Shown here piece by piece: positions 33,332-42,384 of a stretch of DNA of 64,000 nt. The DNA comes from Planococcus sp. PAMC 21323 (GTDB lineage Bacteria; Bacillota; Bacilli; Bacillales_A; Planococcaceae). A program made the translations under genes and the position numbers. The stretch is from the NCBI RefSeq assembly GCF_000785555.1, contig NZ_CP009129.1:2604001-2668000 (forward strand), read 5' to 3'. The stretch's first letter is position 1, and every line of letters starts with the position of its first letter. Below the pieces are notes generated by a model. It saw only the letters and a program-made list of their open reading frames with translations, ran no database searches and was not told where the DNA came from.

Positions 33332-34209
33332 ATACGCTCACCTGCCATTCGTTCTAAAACAGCCGTACGCTTTGGCATACCACCTTGCGCGCCAAACTTT
33401 TCAACGGATAGTGAAGCTGCCGCATTCGCAAAACGCACAGCCGATTCAAAATCTTGCCCTTCTACTAATGCTGTGGCTAGTGCTCCGTTAAATGTATCTC
33501 CAGCTCCAGTTGTATCAACCGCTTTGGTTGGAAAACCTTCAACTAACACATGCTTTTCTCCGTCATGAAATTGTGCACCTTTTTGACCAAGCGTTACGAC
33601 AAGTCGATTGGGATACTCTACTAAAGCTTGTTCCCAATTCTTACCGAAGATTTCTTCTGCTTCTGTCTCATTAGGTGTTAAATATGTGCAAAAAGGCAGC
33701 ATCTCCGGCGTGAATCCACTTGCAGGTGCCGGATTTAAAATGCTGGGCACCCCATGTTGATGACAAATTTCCAAAGTTCGTTGAACGACCGGTATCGGCA
33801 TTTCCAATTGCAGCACGACTAGTTTACTTGCTGCTAGTTGATCAGCTAATGCGTCTATTTCTTCAGTTGTCACGCTATGATTTGCTCCCGGGACTACAAT
33901 AATGCGATTATCGCCTTCTGATAAAAGAATGTTAGCAATTCCACTTGTGCCATCTGTTCGTTTGACTTGTTCAATTAAAACACCTTCATCTTTCAAACCT
34001 GCTAAAAGCTCGGTTCCAAAAGCATCTTGTCCAACTGCTCCAATCATTTGAACTGCGCTACCTAATCTTGCAGCTGCAACAGCTTGGTTCGCTCCTTTAC
34101 CGCCTGATACTGTCGTATACAGGTTTCCTAAAGTGGTTTCACCTTGTTTTGGGAAGTTATCCGTCTTAACAACTAAATCCATGTTGATACTGCCTACTAC
34201 TGTAATCAT
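33328..34209 (-). CDS. rbsK: Ribokinase
   Basis: A 293-residue PfkB-family sugar kinase. It has the N-terminal VVGSINMDLVVKTDNFPKQGET block, the GGKGANQAVAAARLG segment (about 37-51), and the anion-hole/catalytic DTTGAGDTFNGAL (about 236-248), with Asp242 as the base. It converts ribose to ribose 5-phosphate with ATP. The ATG overlaps the rbsR stop by 4 bases and its own stop overlaps rbsD. Confidence 0.95.
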   Translation of the reverse strand: MITVVGSINMDLVVKTDNFPKQGETTLGNLYTTVSGGKGANQAVAAARLGSAVQMIGAVGQDAFGTELLAGLKDEGVLIEQVKRTDGTSGIANILLSEGDNRIIVVPGANHSVTTEEIDALADQLAASKLVVLQLEMPIPVVQRTLEICHQHGVPSILNPAPASGFTPEMLPFCTYLTPNETEAEEIFGKNWEQALVEYPNRLVVTLGQKGAQFHDGEKHVLVEGFPTKAVDTTGAGDTFNGALATALVEGQDFESAVRFANAAASLSVEKFGAQGGMPKRTAVLERMAGERI

Positions 34210-35189
34210 TCCACTACGCTCCTTGTTGTTCCACGAACAATTAATTTCACGGGAACTTCATAAAAATTCTGTTCAATCGGTTTATTTTCAATGCGCTTGA
34301 TCAAAACACGTGTCGCAATGGCACCCATTTTATAAACATCCTGTGCAATAGTGGTCAATCCGGGTGATAACATCTCCCCCATAGCCACGCCGTCAAATCC
34401 AATAATCTGTAATTCGTTTGGTACATGAGTTCCAACTAAACTAGCTGCTTTTAATGCACCAGCTGCCGACACATCACTACTAGCAAAAATTCCATCGATT
34501 TCCGGATTTTCTTTTAATACTTGCTCTACAATTTTTTGAGATTCGGCAAAATGAAATGGACACGTTACAACCTGATATTTGACGTTTGACTGTTGAATCG
34601 CGTCCATAAATCCTTCGTACCGATCGTTTGCTGGATTCAACTCTGCTGGACCTCTCAGAAAAAGAATGTTTTGACATCCTCTTTCTAGCAATGCATTGGT
34701 TCCCATGATGGCCCCTTCTTTATTATTAGAAGAAACGGTTGGTATTTTTTCATTAATCGCTCGGTCAAGTGCCACAATTGGCACGTTGGCATTGGCGTAA
34801 TGTGGCGCATCTAATTGGTTAGATGTAACGATAAAACCAGCAATGTATTTTTTCTTTAAGGTTTCGATATAATTTTTTTCTTTTTCTGGATTTTCATCTG
34901 AGTTACATAACACCACTGTGTATCCGTAGGTTAAAGCAACATCTTCAACTGCTCGCGCAAGTTCTGGGAAAAATGGATTGGTGATGTCTGGTAAAATTAA
35001 TCCAATTAAATTGGATTTTTTCGTGTTCAACGAACGTGCAATCGGATTTAACTCGTATTTTAGTTCTTCTACCGCAGTTGTTACTGCTTTAGCAGCTTCT
35101 GCACTAACGTATCCGCTGTTATTTAAGAATCTAGAAACTGTAGCTACTGAAACTCCTGCTTTTTTTGCTACATCTTTAATAGTAGTCAT
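34206..35189 (-). CDS. rbsR: Ribose operon repressor, LacI family
   Basis: A 327-residue LacI-type repressor. It begins with the helix-turn-helix TTIKDVAKKAGVSVATVSRFLN and the hinge-helix region, followed by the ribose-binding-like effector domain (LIGLILPDITNPFFPELARAVED). ATG 35189 has GGAG 9 bases before it; the frame that starts at 35279 would run through the promoter and operator. It is first in the operon and should repress its own transcription until ribose binds. Confidence 0.94.
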   Translation of the reverse strand: MTTIKDVAKKAGVSVATVSRFLNNSGYVSAEAAKAVTTAVEELKYELNPIARSLNTKKSNLIGLILPDITNPFFPELARAVEDVALTYGYTVVLCNSDENPEKEKNYIETLKKKYIAGFIVTSNQLDAPHYANANVPIVALDRAINEKIPTVSSNNKEGAIMGTNALLERGCQNILFLRGPAELNPANDRYEGFMDAIQQSNVKYQVVTCPFHFAESQKIVEQVLKENPEIDGIFASSDVSAAGALKAASLVGTHVPNELQIIGFDGVAMGEMLSPGLTTIAQDVYKMGAIATRVLIKRIENKPIEQNFYEVPVKLIVRGTTRSVVE

Positions 35190-35214
35190 ACAAAACGACT
35201 CCATTTCTTTGTCG

Positions 35215-35234
35215 GTGTGTAACCGGTTACACAC
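35215..35234. promoter_or_regulatory. 20-bp palindromic operator (RbsR, also fits the CcpA cre)
   Basis: GTGTGTAACCGGTTACACAC is a perfect palindrome directly downstream of the -10 of the rbs promoter. The inner TGTAACCGGTTACA also satisfies the cre consensus TGWNANCGNTNWCA at every defined position. Confidence 0.85.
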
Positions 35235-35263
35235 ACTATATAATGCACATGAATTGTTGTCAA
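35235..35263 (-). promoter_or_regulatory. Sigma-A promoter of the ribose operon
   Basis: Minus strand TTGACA (35258-35263), 17 bases, TATAGT (35235-35240). It has a perfect -35 and a 4/6 -10 with ideal spacing; transcription would begin inside the operator. Confidence 0.85.
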
Positions 35264-35308
35264 TGTGAAGATTTTCCATTTAATAGAAGTTTTCGTTGTT
35301 AAAAAGAA

Positions 35309-35337
35309 AAAGTCCTCGCAAACACTGCGAGGACTTT
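35309..35337 (-). terminator. Terminator of the dicarboxylate symporter gene
   Basis: AAAGTCCTCGCA and TGCGAGGACTTT form a 12-bp stem with a 5-base loop downstream of the minus-strand symporter gene. Confidence 0.88.
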
Positions 35338-35342
35338 GAAAA

Positions 35343-36587
35343 TTATGCGTTCATGTTTTTTATACGTACTTCTCTATTTTTTTCAGTCTCTGCTACAAAT
35401 ACGGCGCATGCAGCATCCCCTGATATATTGATCGCTGTTCGAGTCATATCTAACAAACGATCAATTCCAATTACAAGACCAATTCCAGCTGGCGGAAGAC
35501 CAACACTGCTCAATACCATAGCAAGCATAATCAGTCCAACACCTGGAACGCCTGCTGTGCCAATACTTGCTAGAACAGCTGTCAGAACAACCGTTATAAG
35601 GTCCATTGTTGATAGTTCAATGCCGTATGCTTGAGCGATAAACATGGTTGCAACACCTTGCATAATTGCTGTTCCATCCATGTTAATAGTGGCTCCAAGT
35701 GGTTGAACAAAAGAACTAACCGACTTTGGTACACCTAATTTTTCTTGCGCCACTTCCATCGAAATTGGCAAAGTGGCTGTACTACTCGAAGTACTAAAGC
35801 CGACACTCATAGCGGGTGCAAAGTTTTTGAAAAACCATACGGGACTTTTTTTCGCTAAAAACTTGATTGTTCCACCATACGTGATTACCGCATGAATCAA
35901 AAGAGCTGCCACAATGACAAGCATGTATGAGCCCATGGCTTTCATTGCCGATAACCCTTGTGATCCTACAGCCGTAGCAATTAAACCAAACGTACCGTAT
36001 GGAGCAAACTTCATAACAACGCCTACTAAATACATCATGACATCATTAGCTTGTTCAAATAAATGCACAAGCCCTTTTGTTTTTTCACCCAACGCCGTTA
36101 ATGCCAATCCAATAAAGACAGCAAAGAAAATAATTTGGAGCATATTGCCCGCACTTAATGCTTCAATCGGATTTTTCGGAATCATATTTAACAATGTATC
36201 GCCTACAGAGGGTGCAGTTTCTGCTTCAAATTCTGCGTTTGATAAATCAAAATCACCTGCAAGGCCAGGTTGAATAACAGCTGCTAATGATAGACCAATT
36301 ACTATAGCAATAGTAGTTGTTAGCAAAAAATAACTGACAGTTTTGATACCAATTCGTCCTAATTTTGCAGGATCACCAAGACCCGCAGTTCCAAGAATTA
36401 TTGAAAATAACACAAGTGGCACAACAAGCATATTTATCAAACTTAAAAATATTTGGCCAAGTGGCACAAATAAATATGTATTTAATTCAGCAAACCACTC
36501 TGGTACTAGTAGGTTTATCAATAATCCAACAATTGCTCCAAGAACAAGTCCAGATAATACTTTTACAGTTAATCCAGGTTTTTCCAT
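35343..36587 (-). CDS. Dicarboxylate/amino acid:cation symporter (DAACS, GltP/GltT type)
   Basis: A 414-residue membrane protein with eight main hydrophobic segments and two re-entrant hairpins. The conserved blocks are SSSTATLPISMEVA (about 264-277) and the GATINMDGTAIMQGVATMFIAQ segment with the NMDGT ion/substrate site. Family members import glutamate, aspartate, C4-dicarboxylates or cystine with protons or sodium. Which substrate is used here cannot be determined. It is a monocistronic unit downstream of its own start region, with no sensor kinase nearby. Confidence 0.88.
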   Translation of the reverse strand: MEKPGLTVKVLSGLVLGAIVGLLINLLVPEWFAELNTYLFVPLGQIFLSLINMLVVPLVLFSIILGTAGLGDPAKLGRIGIKTVSYFLLTTTIAIVIGLSLAAVIQPGLAGDFDLSNAEFEAETAPSVGDTLLNMIPKNPIEALSAGNMLQIIFFAVFIGLALTALGEKTKGLVHLFEQANDVMMYLVGVVMKFAPYGTFGLIATAVGSQGLSAMKAMGSYMLVIVAALLIHAVITYGGTIKFLAKKSPVWFFKNFAPAMSVGFSTSSSTATLPISMEVAQEKLGVPKSVSSFVQPLGATINMDGTAIMQGVATMFIAQAYGIELSTMDLITVVLTAVLASIGTAGVPGVGLIMLAMVLSSVGLPPAGIGLVIGIDRLLDMTRTAINISGDAACAVFVAETEKNREVRIKNMNA

Positions 36588-36712
36588 TCATTTCCCTCTT
36601 CCATTTCTAGACGTAAAACTATTCTATAGGAAAGTAGACCTTTTTTACAACTTTTAAATCGTTGTCAGAATTAATGAAATTCTAGAGCTTAGATATTATT
36701 TTAACATACAAA

Positions 36713-36748
36713 AAACCTGTGTAAATGAAGGTACATTTACACAGGTTT
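36713..36748 (-). terminator. Terminator of the persulfide operon
   Basis: AAACCTGTGTAAATG and CATTTACACAGGTTT make a 15-bp stem with a 6-base loop after the rhodanese-like gene on the minus strand. Confidence 0.9.
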
Positions 36749-36752
36749 CATC

Positions 36753-37118
36753 TTAACAACATGCCGTTTGCATCTTGTTTTTTCCTATTAAACTATAGCT
36801 CGCAACTTGGAATCCTTTTTGATGTAATAGTCGTGTTGCTATATTTTTTTCAACTTGATTTTCTGCAATCAAATGAATCGGTTTTTTTGGTATTTCTTTG
36901 TAACCCCTAGTGAAATATGAGATAGGCAGATTGAAAGCATCGGAAACGAGTTCTTTATAAGAGACATTATAAGCTCGAACATCGAGAAGCGCATATGAGT
37001 TACTGTCAATCTCATTAAGTTTTGCCTGCTTTACGCTAGCGATCGGGATATATCTCTTATAGGCGCTGTAGACTGCCATAAAAACTGGCAGCCCAATCAG
37101 CATAACGCTTGCAATCAT
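36753..37118 (-). CDS. Membrane-anchored rhodanese-like protein without catalytic Cys
   Basis: A 121-residue protein with an N-terminal hydrophobic anchor (about 1-18), then a rhodanese fold: YALLDVRAYN (about 42-51) and LIAENQVEKNIATRLLHQKGF. Where active rhodaneses have the Cys-x4-Arg loop, this one has AENQVEK, so it lacks the persulfide-carrying Cys. Two Cys form the extreme C-terminus (TACC). It follows cstB by 69 bases with no terminator between, so it is probably part of that operon. A binding or regulatory role in sulfur handling is an inference. Confidence 0.7.
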   Translation of the reverse strand: MIASVMLIGLPVFMAVYSAYKRYIPIASVKQAKLNEIDSNSYALLDVRAYNVSYKELVSDAFNLPISYFTRGYKEIPKKPIHLIAENQVEKNIATRLLHQKGFQVASYSLIGKNKMQTACC

Positions 37119-37187
37119 ATTATTTCTCCTTTTATACCATAAGCAAAACTTATTGTATTTCTTAAATTAGTTAATTTAAAGTCTCGA

Positions 37188-38591
37188 TTAAACCGACAAT
37201 ACTTCTTTCCATTTCGCATAACCACCAGAAAGGTTGACCAAATCGTCAAATCCGTTTGCTTTTAGAAGACTAGTTGCAATCGCTGAACGCGCTCCAGACT
37301 GACATTGAACAATGATTGTTTTATCTGTTGGCACTTCATTTAATCGTTTTTTTAGTGTACCGATCATAATATGATTGGCTTGGTCGATGTGACCTTCATC
37401 ATATTCAGATTGATTTCGAACATCAAGCACATTGGCTTTGCCATCTTTAATCATTTTCTTCGCTTCTTCAGGAGACACACTCTTATACGAATCTAATTCT
37501 CCTGCTTCTTCAATTAGCTTCGCAGCATCTCCGTAGCCAATTTCCCCGTCAATGCCGACAGAACGTAACACTTCTACTACTTTGTCTAAAGATTCTGGAT
37601 CGAGTAGCAAGTATAGTGGTTTTTTGTAATCGACAATCCATCCAGCCCAGTTAGCAAATGATTTATTGAATGGAATGTTAATTGTGCCAGGGATATACCC
37701 ATTAGCAAATGAAGCAGAAGCACGTGTATCAATAACTTGCTCTCCATCTGCAATTAGTTTCTTCAACTCATCTGCAGATTGGATCACTTGTGGTTTTGGT
37801 AAATCTTTCACTAGTTTTACACCTGTTTTATTCACTGATTTCATCACAGCGAAGTAAGACGGCGGCTCTGGTTGACCATCTAATAATTCTTTTTGGAATG
37901 CTTCAAGTTCATCGTATTGCAGTGCCCAGTTAAACATTTTCTCATATCCTACAGTCGTAGATGGTACTGCACCAAGTGATTTACCACATGCACTTCCCGC
38001 TCCATGAGCTGGCCATACTTGAAGATAATCTGGTAGCTTTTTAAAGCGTTCAAGTGACTCGAACATATCTTTAGCACCTGCTTTAGAAGTTCCTTCGACA
38101 CCTGCTGCTTTTTCAAGTAAATCTGGTCGACCCACATCACCTACAAATACAAAGTCTCCCGTAAAAATACCCATCGGTTTATCTGCCGAACCACCGCGGT
38201 CAGTCAATAGAAACGATATACTTTCTGGGGTATGACCTGGCGTATGCAATACTTCAAATATCAAGTTCCCGATTTTAAACTGATCGCCATCTTTTACTAA
38301 TTGATGATTTAACTGATCGATATTTTGATATTTCCAATCTGCATCACCTTCATCAGATAGATATAGTTTTGCGCCAAAACGATTTTCAAGTTCACGTGAA
38401 CCTGATACAAAGTCAGCGTGAATATGTGTTTCAAGAGCTCCAACAATATTCAAGTTTTCTTTTGCTGCAAGTTCTTCGTAAGCCTTAATATTGCGCATCG
38501 GATCTACAACAATTGCCTCTCCCGTTGCTTGGCATCCTACTACATATGAAGCGTGAGCTAAATTTTCATCATAGAAATATCTTAATAACAT
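37188..38591 (-). CDS. cstB: Persulfide dioxygenase-rhodanese fusion (CstB-like)
   Basis: A 467-residue multidomain protein. Residues 1-250 are a metallo-beta-lactamase-fold non-heme iron persulfide dioxygenase, with the metal motif HIHAD (His56, His58, Asp60), HTPGHTPES and TGDFVFVGDVGRPD. Two rhodanese domains follow: the first (about 265-360, VIDTRASASFANGYIPG) lacks the Cys loop, the second has an active loop with Cys about 430 (VQCQSGARS). S. aureus CstB converts low-molecular persulfides to thiosulfate and protects against sulfide. ATG 38591 has GAAGGGA upstream. A CsoR/CstR-type palindrome overlaps the promoter. Confidence 0.9.
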   Translation of the reverse strand: MLLRYFYDENLAHASYVVGCQATGEAIVVDPMRNIKAYEELAAKENLNIVGALETHIHADFVSGSRELENRFGAKLYLSDEGDADWKYQNIDQLNHQLVKDGDQFKIGNLIFEVLHTPGHTPESISFLLTDRGGSADKPMGIFTGDFVFVGDVGRPDLLEKAAGVEGTSKAGAKDMFESLERFKKLPDYLQVWPAHGAGSACGKSLGAVPSTTVGYEKMFNWALQYDELEAFQKELLDGQPEPPSYFAVMKSVNKTGVKLVKDLPKPQVIQSADELKKLIADGEQVIDTRASASFANGYIPGTINIPFNKSFANWAGWIVDYKKPLYLLLDPESLDKVVEVLRSVGIDGEIGYGDAAKLIEEAGELDSYKSVSPEEAKKMIKDGKANVLDVRNQSEYDEGHIDQANHIMIGTLKKRLNEVPTDKTIIVQCQSGARSAIATSLLKANGFDDLVNLSGGYAKWKEVLSV

Positions 38592-38625
38592 ATCATCAAT
38601 TCCCTTCAATAATTTAATTACCCTC

Positions 38626-38647
38626 AATATACCACCCGGGGTATATT
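38626..38647. promoter_or_regulatory. CsoR/CstR-type operator
   Basis: AATATACC-ACCCGG-GGTATATT: 8-bp arms around a 6-base GC-rich centre. This is the typical form (ATACC...GGTAT) of the sites of CsoR-family repressors such as CstR that sense persulfide. It covers the spacer and -10 of the cstB promoter. Confidence 0.75.
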
Positions 38648-38654
38648 AAGTAAA
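38626..38654 (-). promoter_or_regulatory. Promoter of cstB
   Basis: Minus strand TTTACT (38649-38654), 17 bases, TATATT (38626-38631). The operator lies in the spacer and -10, so repressor binding would block RNA polymerase. Confidence 0.6.
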
Positions 38655-38732
38655 ATGTTCTGCTTATGACTAAACTTTATTAACATAGTTGAAATAAGAA
38701 ACGAATTCCTTCTTCTTGTTTAGACAAAAAAG

Positions 38733-38771
38733 AGAGAGGCTAAACGTCATGGCTCAACGTTTAGTCTCTCT
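38733..38771 (-). terminator. Terminator of the beta-oxidation operon
   Basis: AGAGAG-x-CTAAACGT and ACGTTTAG-x-CTCTCT form a long stem with one mismatch; on the minus strand TTTTTT follows shortly. Confidence 0.82.
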
Positions 38772-38849
38772 GAGCAATTATACTAACTTCTTTACTTGAA
38801 CAAATTTGTGATTAGCATGCTCGTGAAATCCATTACAGTAATTTAGGAT

Positions 38850-39749
38850 CTATACAAGCCTAGCTATTCCTTCATTATATTCAAGTAGTAGTTGGGCAAC
38901 CACTTCTTTTGTAGTCTGTCGTTTAGTAATGGCTGTAACACCTTGACCCGCCGTCCAAATATCTCGCCAAGCTTTTGCATCAACTAAATGAGACAAATCT
39001 ACACTTTCCCGCGGCTTTAAGGTTTTCGGATCGATCCCTGACTTCACTAAACTCGGGATCAAGATATTTGCATGTACACCACTAAACGAATCGGTATAGA
39101 GAATGTCTTCTACCGATGAATCGATGACCATTTGTTTATATTCATCTGGTGTACTGCTTTCTTCCGTCGCCAAAAAGCGGGTACCCATATAAGCGTAATC
39201 TGCCCCCATTAACTTAGCTGCAGCGACATCAGCTCCTGTGGACAATGAACCTGCCAAAATGATGGTCCCGCTATAAAACTCTTTAACCGCTGCAATAAAA
39301 GCAAACGGATTAATCGTTCCTCCGTGGCCACCTGCTCCAGCACAAACAAGAACCAGCCCATCTACTCCAGCCGACGCCGCTTTTTTAGCATGCTTAACAT
39401 TTGCTACGTCCGAATAAACCAAGCCTCCGTACGCGTGAACAACTTTAATCATCTCTACTGGAGAACCAAGTGACGTAATCACAATCGGCGGCTCATGTTG
39501 ACGGATCAACTCAAAATCTTCATCATAGCGCTTATTAGAGCCGCGGTGAGAAATAAAATTTACTGCCCATGGCTTTTCACCAAGCGCTTCTTTTATGTCT
39601 TTTAACCAAGAAGCGCAAGTTTCTACCGGTCGCGCATTAAGTAGAGGAAAGCTTCCAATTACACCTGCATTTGACGCTTCAATCACCATTTCAGGAGTCG
39701 ACACTAAAAACATTGGAGCCACAATAACCGGTAGCTTAAGCACTTTCAA
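38850..39749 (-). CDS. Nitronate monooxygenase family protein (2-nitropropane dioxygenase-like)
   Basis: A 299-residue FMN-binding TIM barrel. It opens with LPVIVAPMFLVSTPEMV (about 6-22), then NFISHRGSNKRYDEDF, GLVLVCAGAGGHGG (about 151-164), ILAGSLSTGADVAAAKLMGADYAYMGTRF and a C-terminal GQGVTAITKRQTTKEVV. In operons with acyl-CoA genes such proteins may act on toxic nitro or enoyl compounds; the substrate here is unknown. It overlaps the thiolase gene by 14 bases and ends the operon. Confidence 0.85.
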   Translation of the reverse strand: MKVLKLPVIVAPMFLVSTPEMVIEASNAGVIGSFPLLNARPVETCASWLKDIKEALGEKPWAVNFISHRGSNKRYDEDFELIRQHEPPIVITSLGSPVEMIKVVHAYGGLVYSDVANVKHAKKAASAGVDGLVLVCAGAGGHGGTINPFAFIAAVKEFYSGTIILAGSLSTGADVAAAKLMGADYAYMGTRFLATEESSTPDEYKQMVIDSSVEDILYTDSFSGVHANILIPSLVKSGIDPKTLKPRESVDLSHLVDAKAWRDIWTAGQGVTAITKRQTTKEVVAQLLLEYNEGIARLV

Positions 39750-40917
39750 TCACCACCGCAATTCCTTGACCTCCACCTATACATAAACTCGCCACACCGT
39801 ATTTACCTCCGCGACGTTTTAATTCATACGCAAGAGATAATAAAATACGCGCACCACTTGCGCCGACTGGATGACCTAGTGCAATTGCGCCGCCATTGAC
39901 GTTTACTTTCTCTCGGTCTAATCCAAGTTCTTTTTCTACTGCCAAATATTGTGCAGCGAATGCTTCGTTCACTTCAAATAAATCAATATCGTCAACAGTC
40001 AATTCAGCACGTTCTAACGCTTGTTTAATAGCTGGCACTGGTCCAATGCCCATAATCGTCGGATCTACTCCTACTACTCCCCAAGAGACAATACGCGCCA
40101 TCGGCTTTAAGCTATGCCTGTTTACAGCAGCTTCGCTTGCTACGACGAGTGAAGCTGCACCGTCATTGATACCTGAAGCGTTTCCAGCCGTCACCGTACC
40201 TTCTTTTTTGAATGAAGGACGGAGTTTTGCTAAAGCTTCTTCATTTGCGTCTGGTTTAATATGTTCATCTTTATCTACTATTAAAACACCTTTACGCGTT
40301 TTCACATCGACAGCTACAATCTCTTCTGCAAATCTTCCAGATTCGACTGCTTTTGCTGCTCTCTGATTTGATTGTACAGAAAAAGCATCTTGTTCTTCAC
40401 GCGAGATACCGTATTGTTCTGCCAGTTTTTCGGCAGTCATTCCCATGCCGCTCCCTGTATATTGATCCGTCAAAGTGGCAGTTAGCATATCTTCAAATTG
40501 TAAATTACCCATTTTCGATTTACTAAAGCGTTGGTTAAAACTAGCGTATGGAGACATCGACATATTCTCTGCCCCTCCTGCCAACACCAATTCCGCTTCG
40601 CCCAATAAAATATGTTGTGCAGCTGTCACAACCGCTTGAGCACCTGATCCGCATAACCGGTTTAACGTAAGCGCTGGAACTTCTTTAGGTACGCCTGCTT
40701 TTAACCCTATATGGCGTGCAACGTAAGCACCGTTTAAACTAGATTGAATAACATTCCCGTAAAAAACATGATTGATATCTTCTGCTTTTACATTTGAGCG
40801 TTTTAACGCCTCAATTGCTGTCGCCGCTCCAAGTTCAGTCGCATCCGTATTGACGAATGCTCCTCCAAATCCTCCAAAAGCGGTTCTTGCTCCATCTATT
40901 AAGTAAACGTTATTCAT
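39736..40917 (-). CDS. Acetyl-CoA C-acyltransferase (thiolase)
   Basis: A 393-residue thiolase. The acyl-accepting Cys89 is in LNRLCGSGAQA, the general base His349 is in GHPVGASGA and the second Cys379 is in SLCIGGGQG. It cleaves 3-ketoacyl-CoA or condenses acetyl-CoA. Together with the upstream acyl-CoA dehydrogenase and the downstream nitronate monooxygenase it makes a small fatty-acid or branched acid degradation operon; hydratase and 3-hydroxyacyl dehydrogenase genes are not in the window. Whether it is degradative (FadA) or biosynthetic (AtoB/PhaA) is not certain. Confidence 0.92.
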   Translation of the reverse strand: MNNVYLIDGARTAFGGFGGAFVNTDATELGAATAIEALKRSNVKAEDINHVFYGNVIQSSLNGAYVARHIGLKAGVPKEVPALTLNRLCGSGAQAVVTAAQHILLGEAELVLAGGAENMSMSPYASFNQRFSKSKMGNLQFEDMLTATLTDQYTGSGMGMTAEKLAEQYGISREEQDAFSVQSNQRAAKAVESGRFAEEIVAVDVKTRKGVLIVDKDEHIKPDANEEALAKLRPSFKKEGTVTAGNASGINDGAASLVVASEAAVNRHSLKPMARIVSWGVVGVDPTIMGIGPVPAIKQALERAELTVDDIDLFEVNEAFAAQYLAVEKELGLDREKVNVNGGAIALGHPVGASGARILLSLAYELKRRGGKYGVASLCIGGGQGIAVVIESA

Positions 40918-40950
40918 AGCGTCATTTCTCCTTTACTATATTTATTTATC

Positions 40951-42165
40951 TCAACTTCCCTTTAACTGCTCACGCAATTCTAACCGTCCAACATCACGTA
41001 AATGAACTTGATCCGGACCATCAACTATACGTAATGCGCGAGCATTGGCGTATTGTGCAGCTAATGGAAAATCTTCCGTTAATCCTGCTCCACCAAATAC
41101 CTGAATGGCACGGTCAATGACATTTTGTGCAACCCGTGGAACTGCAACTTTAATCATGGCTATTTCTTTGCGAGCTGTTTTTGCACCTTCTACATCTATT
41201 TTATGAGCTGCATGTAGCGTTAACAGACGTGCTTGTTCGATTTCAATTCGACTTTCAGCAATAATTTCTTTTATCACATCTTTTTCTGCCAAACTAGATC
41301 CAAATGCTTCTCTGCTATCTGCTCTTTTACACAATAACTCGAGGGCTCTTTCTGCAGCTCCGATTGCTCGCATACAATGATGAATTCGCCCTGGCCCTAA
41401 ACGTCCTTGAGCAATTTCAAATCCGCGTCCTTCTCCAAGCAAGATGTTGGTTGCTGGCACACGCACATTATTATAATGAACTTCTGCATGCCCTTGGGGT
41501 GCATCATCATAGCCAAATACAGTTAACGGCCGAATAATTTCTACACCAGGTGTATCAAAAGGCACCAAAATCATTGACTGCTGTTGGTGCTTCGCAGCCT
41601 GAGGATCTGTTTTCCCCATGACAATCGCAATTTTACAACGCGGGTCCATGGCTCCAGTTGTCCACCATTTTCTCGCATTGATGACATATTCGTCGCCATC
41701 ACGGACGATGCTACTTTGAATATTGGTTGCATCCGAAGAAGCAACAGCAGGTTCTGTCATCGAAAAGCAAGATCGAATTTCTCCATTTAATAAAGGCTCA
41801 AGCCACTGTTTCTTTTGTTCTTCTGTCCCGTACTTAACGAATACTTCCATGTTCCCAGTGTCCGGTGCATTACAGTTAAATAACTCTGGTGCAATTAAGG
41901 ATCGTCCCATAATCTCACATAGATGTGAGTAATCATAATTAGATAAACCAGCCCCGTATTCCGGATGATCTAAAAATAAGTTCCATAAGCCTTGCTCTTT
42001 TGCTTTTTCTTTTAACTCTTCAATAATGGGTGGAATCGTCCAACGGTCTTCTGCTTCTTTAAGGTATTTTTCTATAACTGCTTCATTTGGATATACATAG
42101 TCATCCATGAACAATAGTAGTTTCTCTCGTAAGGCTTCAGCTTTTGGCGATAATTCCTTAAGCAT
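40951..42165 (-). CDS. Acyl-CoA dehydrogenase
   Basis: A 404-residue flavoprotein of the acyl-CoA dehydrogenase family. It has the FAD/substrate blocks [18 protein letters not shown] (around residues 135-152), [21 protein letters not shown], and in the C-terminal domain [16 protein letters not shown]. Length and the [21 protein letters not shown] segment fit the ACAD10/11-like long branch. It catalyses the first step of beta-oxidation with an electron transfer flavoprotein. It heads the operon behind a clear promoter with a CcpA-like site. Confidence 0.9.
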   Translation of the reverse strand: MLKELSPKAEALREKLLLFMDDYVYPNEAVIEKYLKEAEDRWTIPPIIEELKEKAKEQGLWNLFLDHPEYGAGLSNYDYSHLCEIMGRSLIAPELFNCNAPDTGNMEVFVKYGTEEQKKQWLEPLLNGEIRSCFSMTEPAVASSDATNIQSSIVRDGDEYVINARKWWTTGAMDPRCKIAIVMGKTDPQAAKHQQQSMILVPFDTPGVEIIRPLTVFGYDDAPQGHAEVHYNNVRVPATNILLGEGRGFEIAQGRLGPGRIHHCMRAIGAAERALELLCKRADSREAFGSSLAEKDVIKEIIAESRIEIEQARLLTLHAAHKIDVEGAKTARKEIAMIKVAVPRVAQNVIDRAIQVFGGAGLTEDFPLAAQYANARALRIVDGPDQVHLRDVGRLELREQLKGS

Positions 42166-42222
42166 TTATTTTCCCCCAATATTTTATGTATTTTCAAATG
42201 CTATTTAATACGTTATTTTAAA

Positions 42223-42236
42223 TTAAAACGCTTACA
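42223..42236 (-). promoter_or_regulatory. CcpA cre-like site
   Basis: Minus strand TGTAAGCGTTTTAA matches TGWNANCGNTNWCA at all defined positions but one. It lies about 50 bases downstream of the -10 of the acyl-CoA dehydrogenase operon, a usual place for catabolite repression. Confidence 0.5.
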
Positions 42237-42282
42237 TAATCAGTTTTAATAATCAGAATACTCCTTCTACTGATTCAAAGTT

Positions 42283-42311
42283 AGTATAGTTGTTCTACTT
42301 TTGAATTACAA
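42283..42311 (-). promoter_or_regulatory. Promoter of the acyl-CoA dehydrogenase operon
   Basis: Minus strand TTGTAA (42306-42311), 17 bases, TATACT (42283-42288). The leader to the ATG is about 110 bases and contains inverted AATCAG/CTGATT sequences that could bind a repressor. Confidence 0.65.
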
Positions 42312-42348
42312 GTTAAGGCCGCTAAAATTAGGAGTCTTTTCCATAAAA

Positions 42349-42379
42349 AAAGACACCCTGAATAACTCAGAGCATCTTT
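42349..42379 (-). terminator. Terminator of the YebC-type gene
   Basis: An imperfect stem (AAAGAxxxxCTGA with TCAGxxxxTCTTT) lies just after the minus-strand stop and is followed on that strand by seven T residues. Confidence 0.65.
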
Positions 42380-42384
42380 CACTA

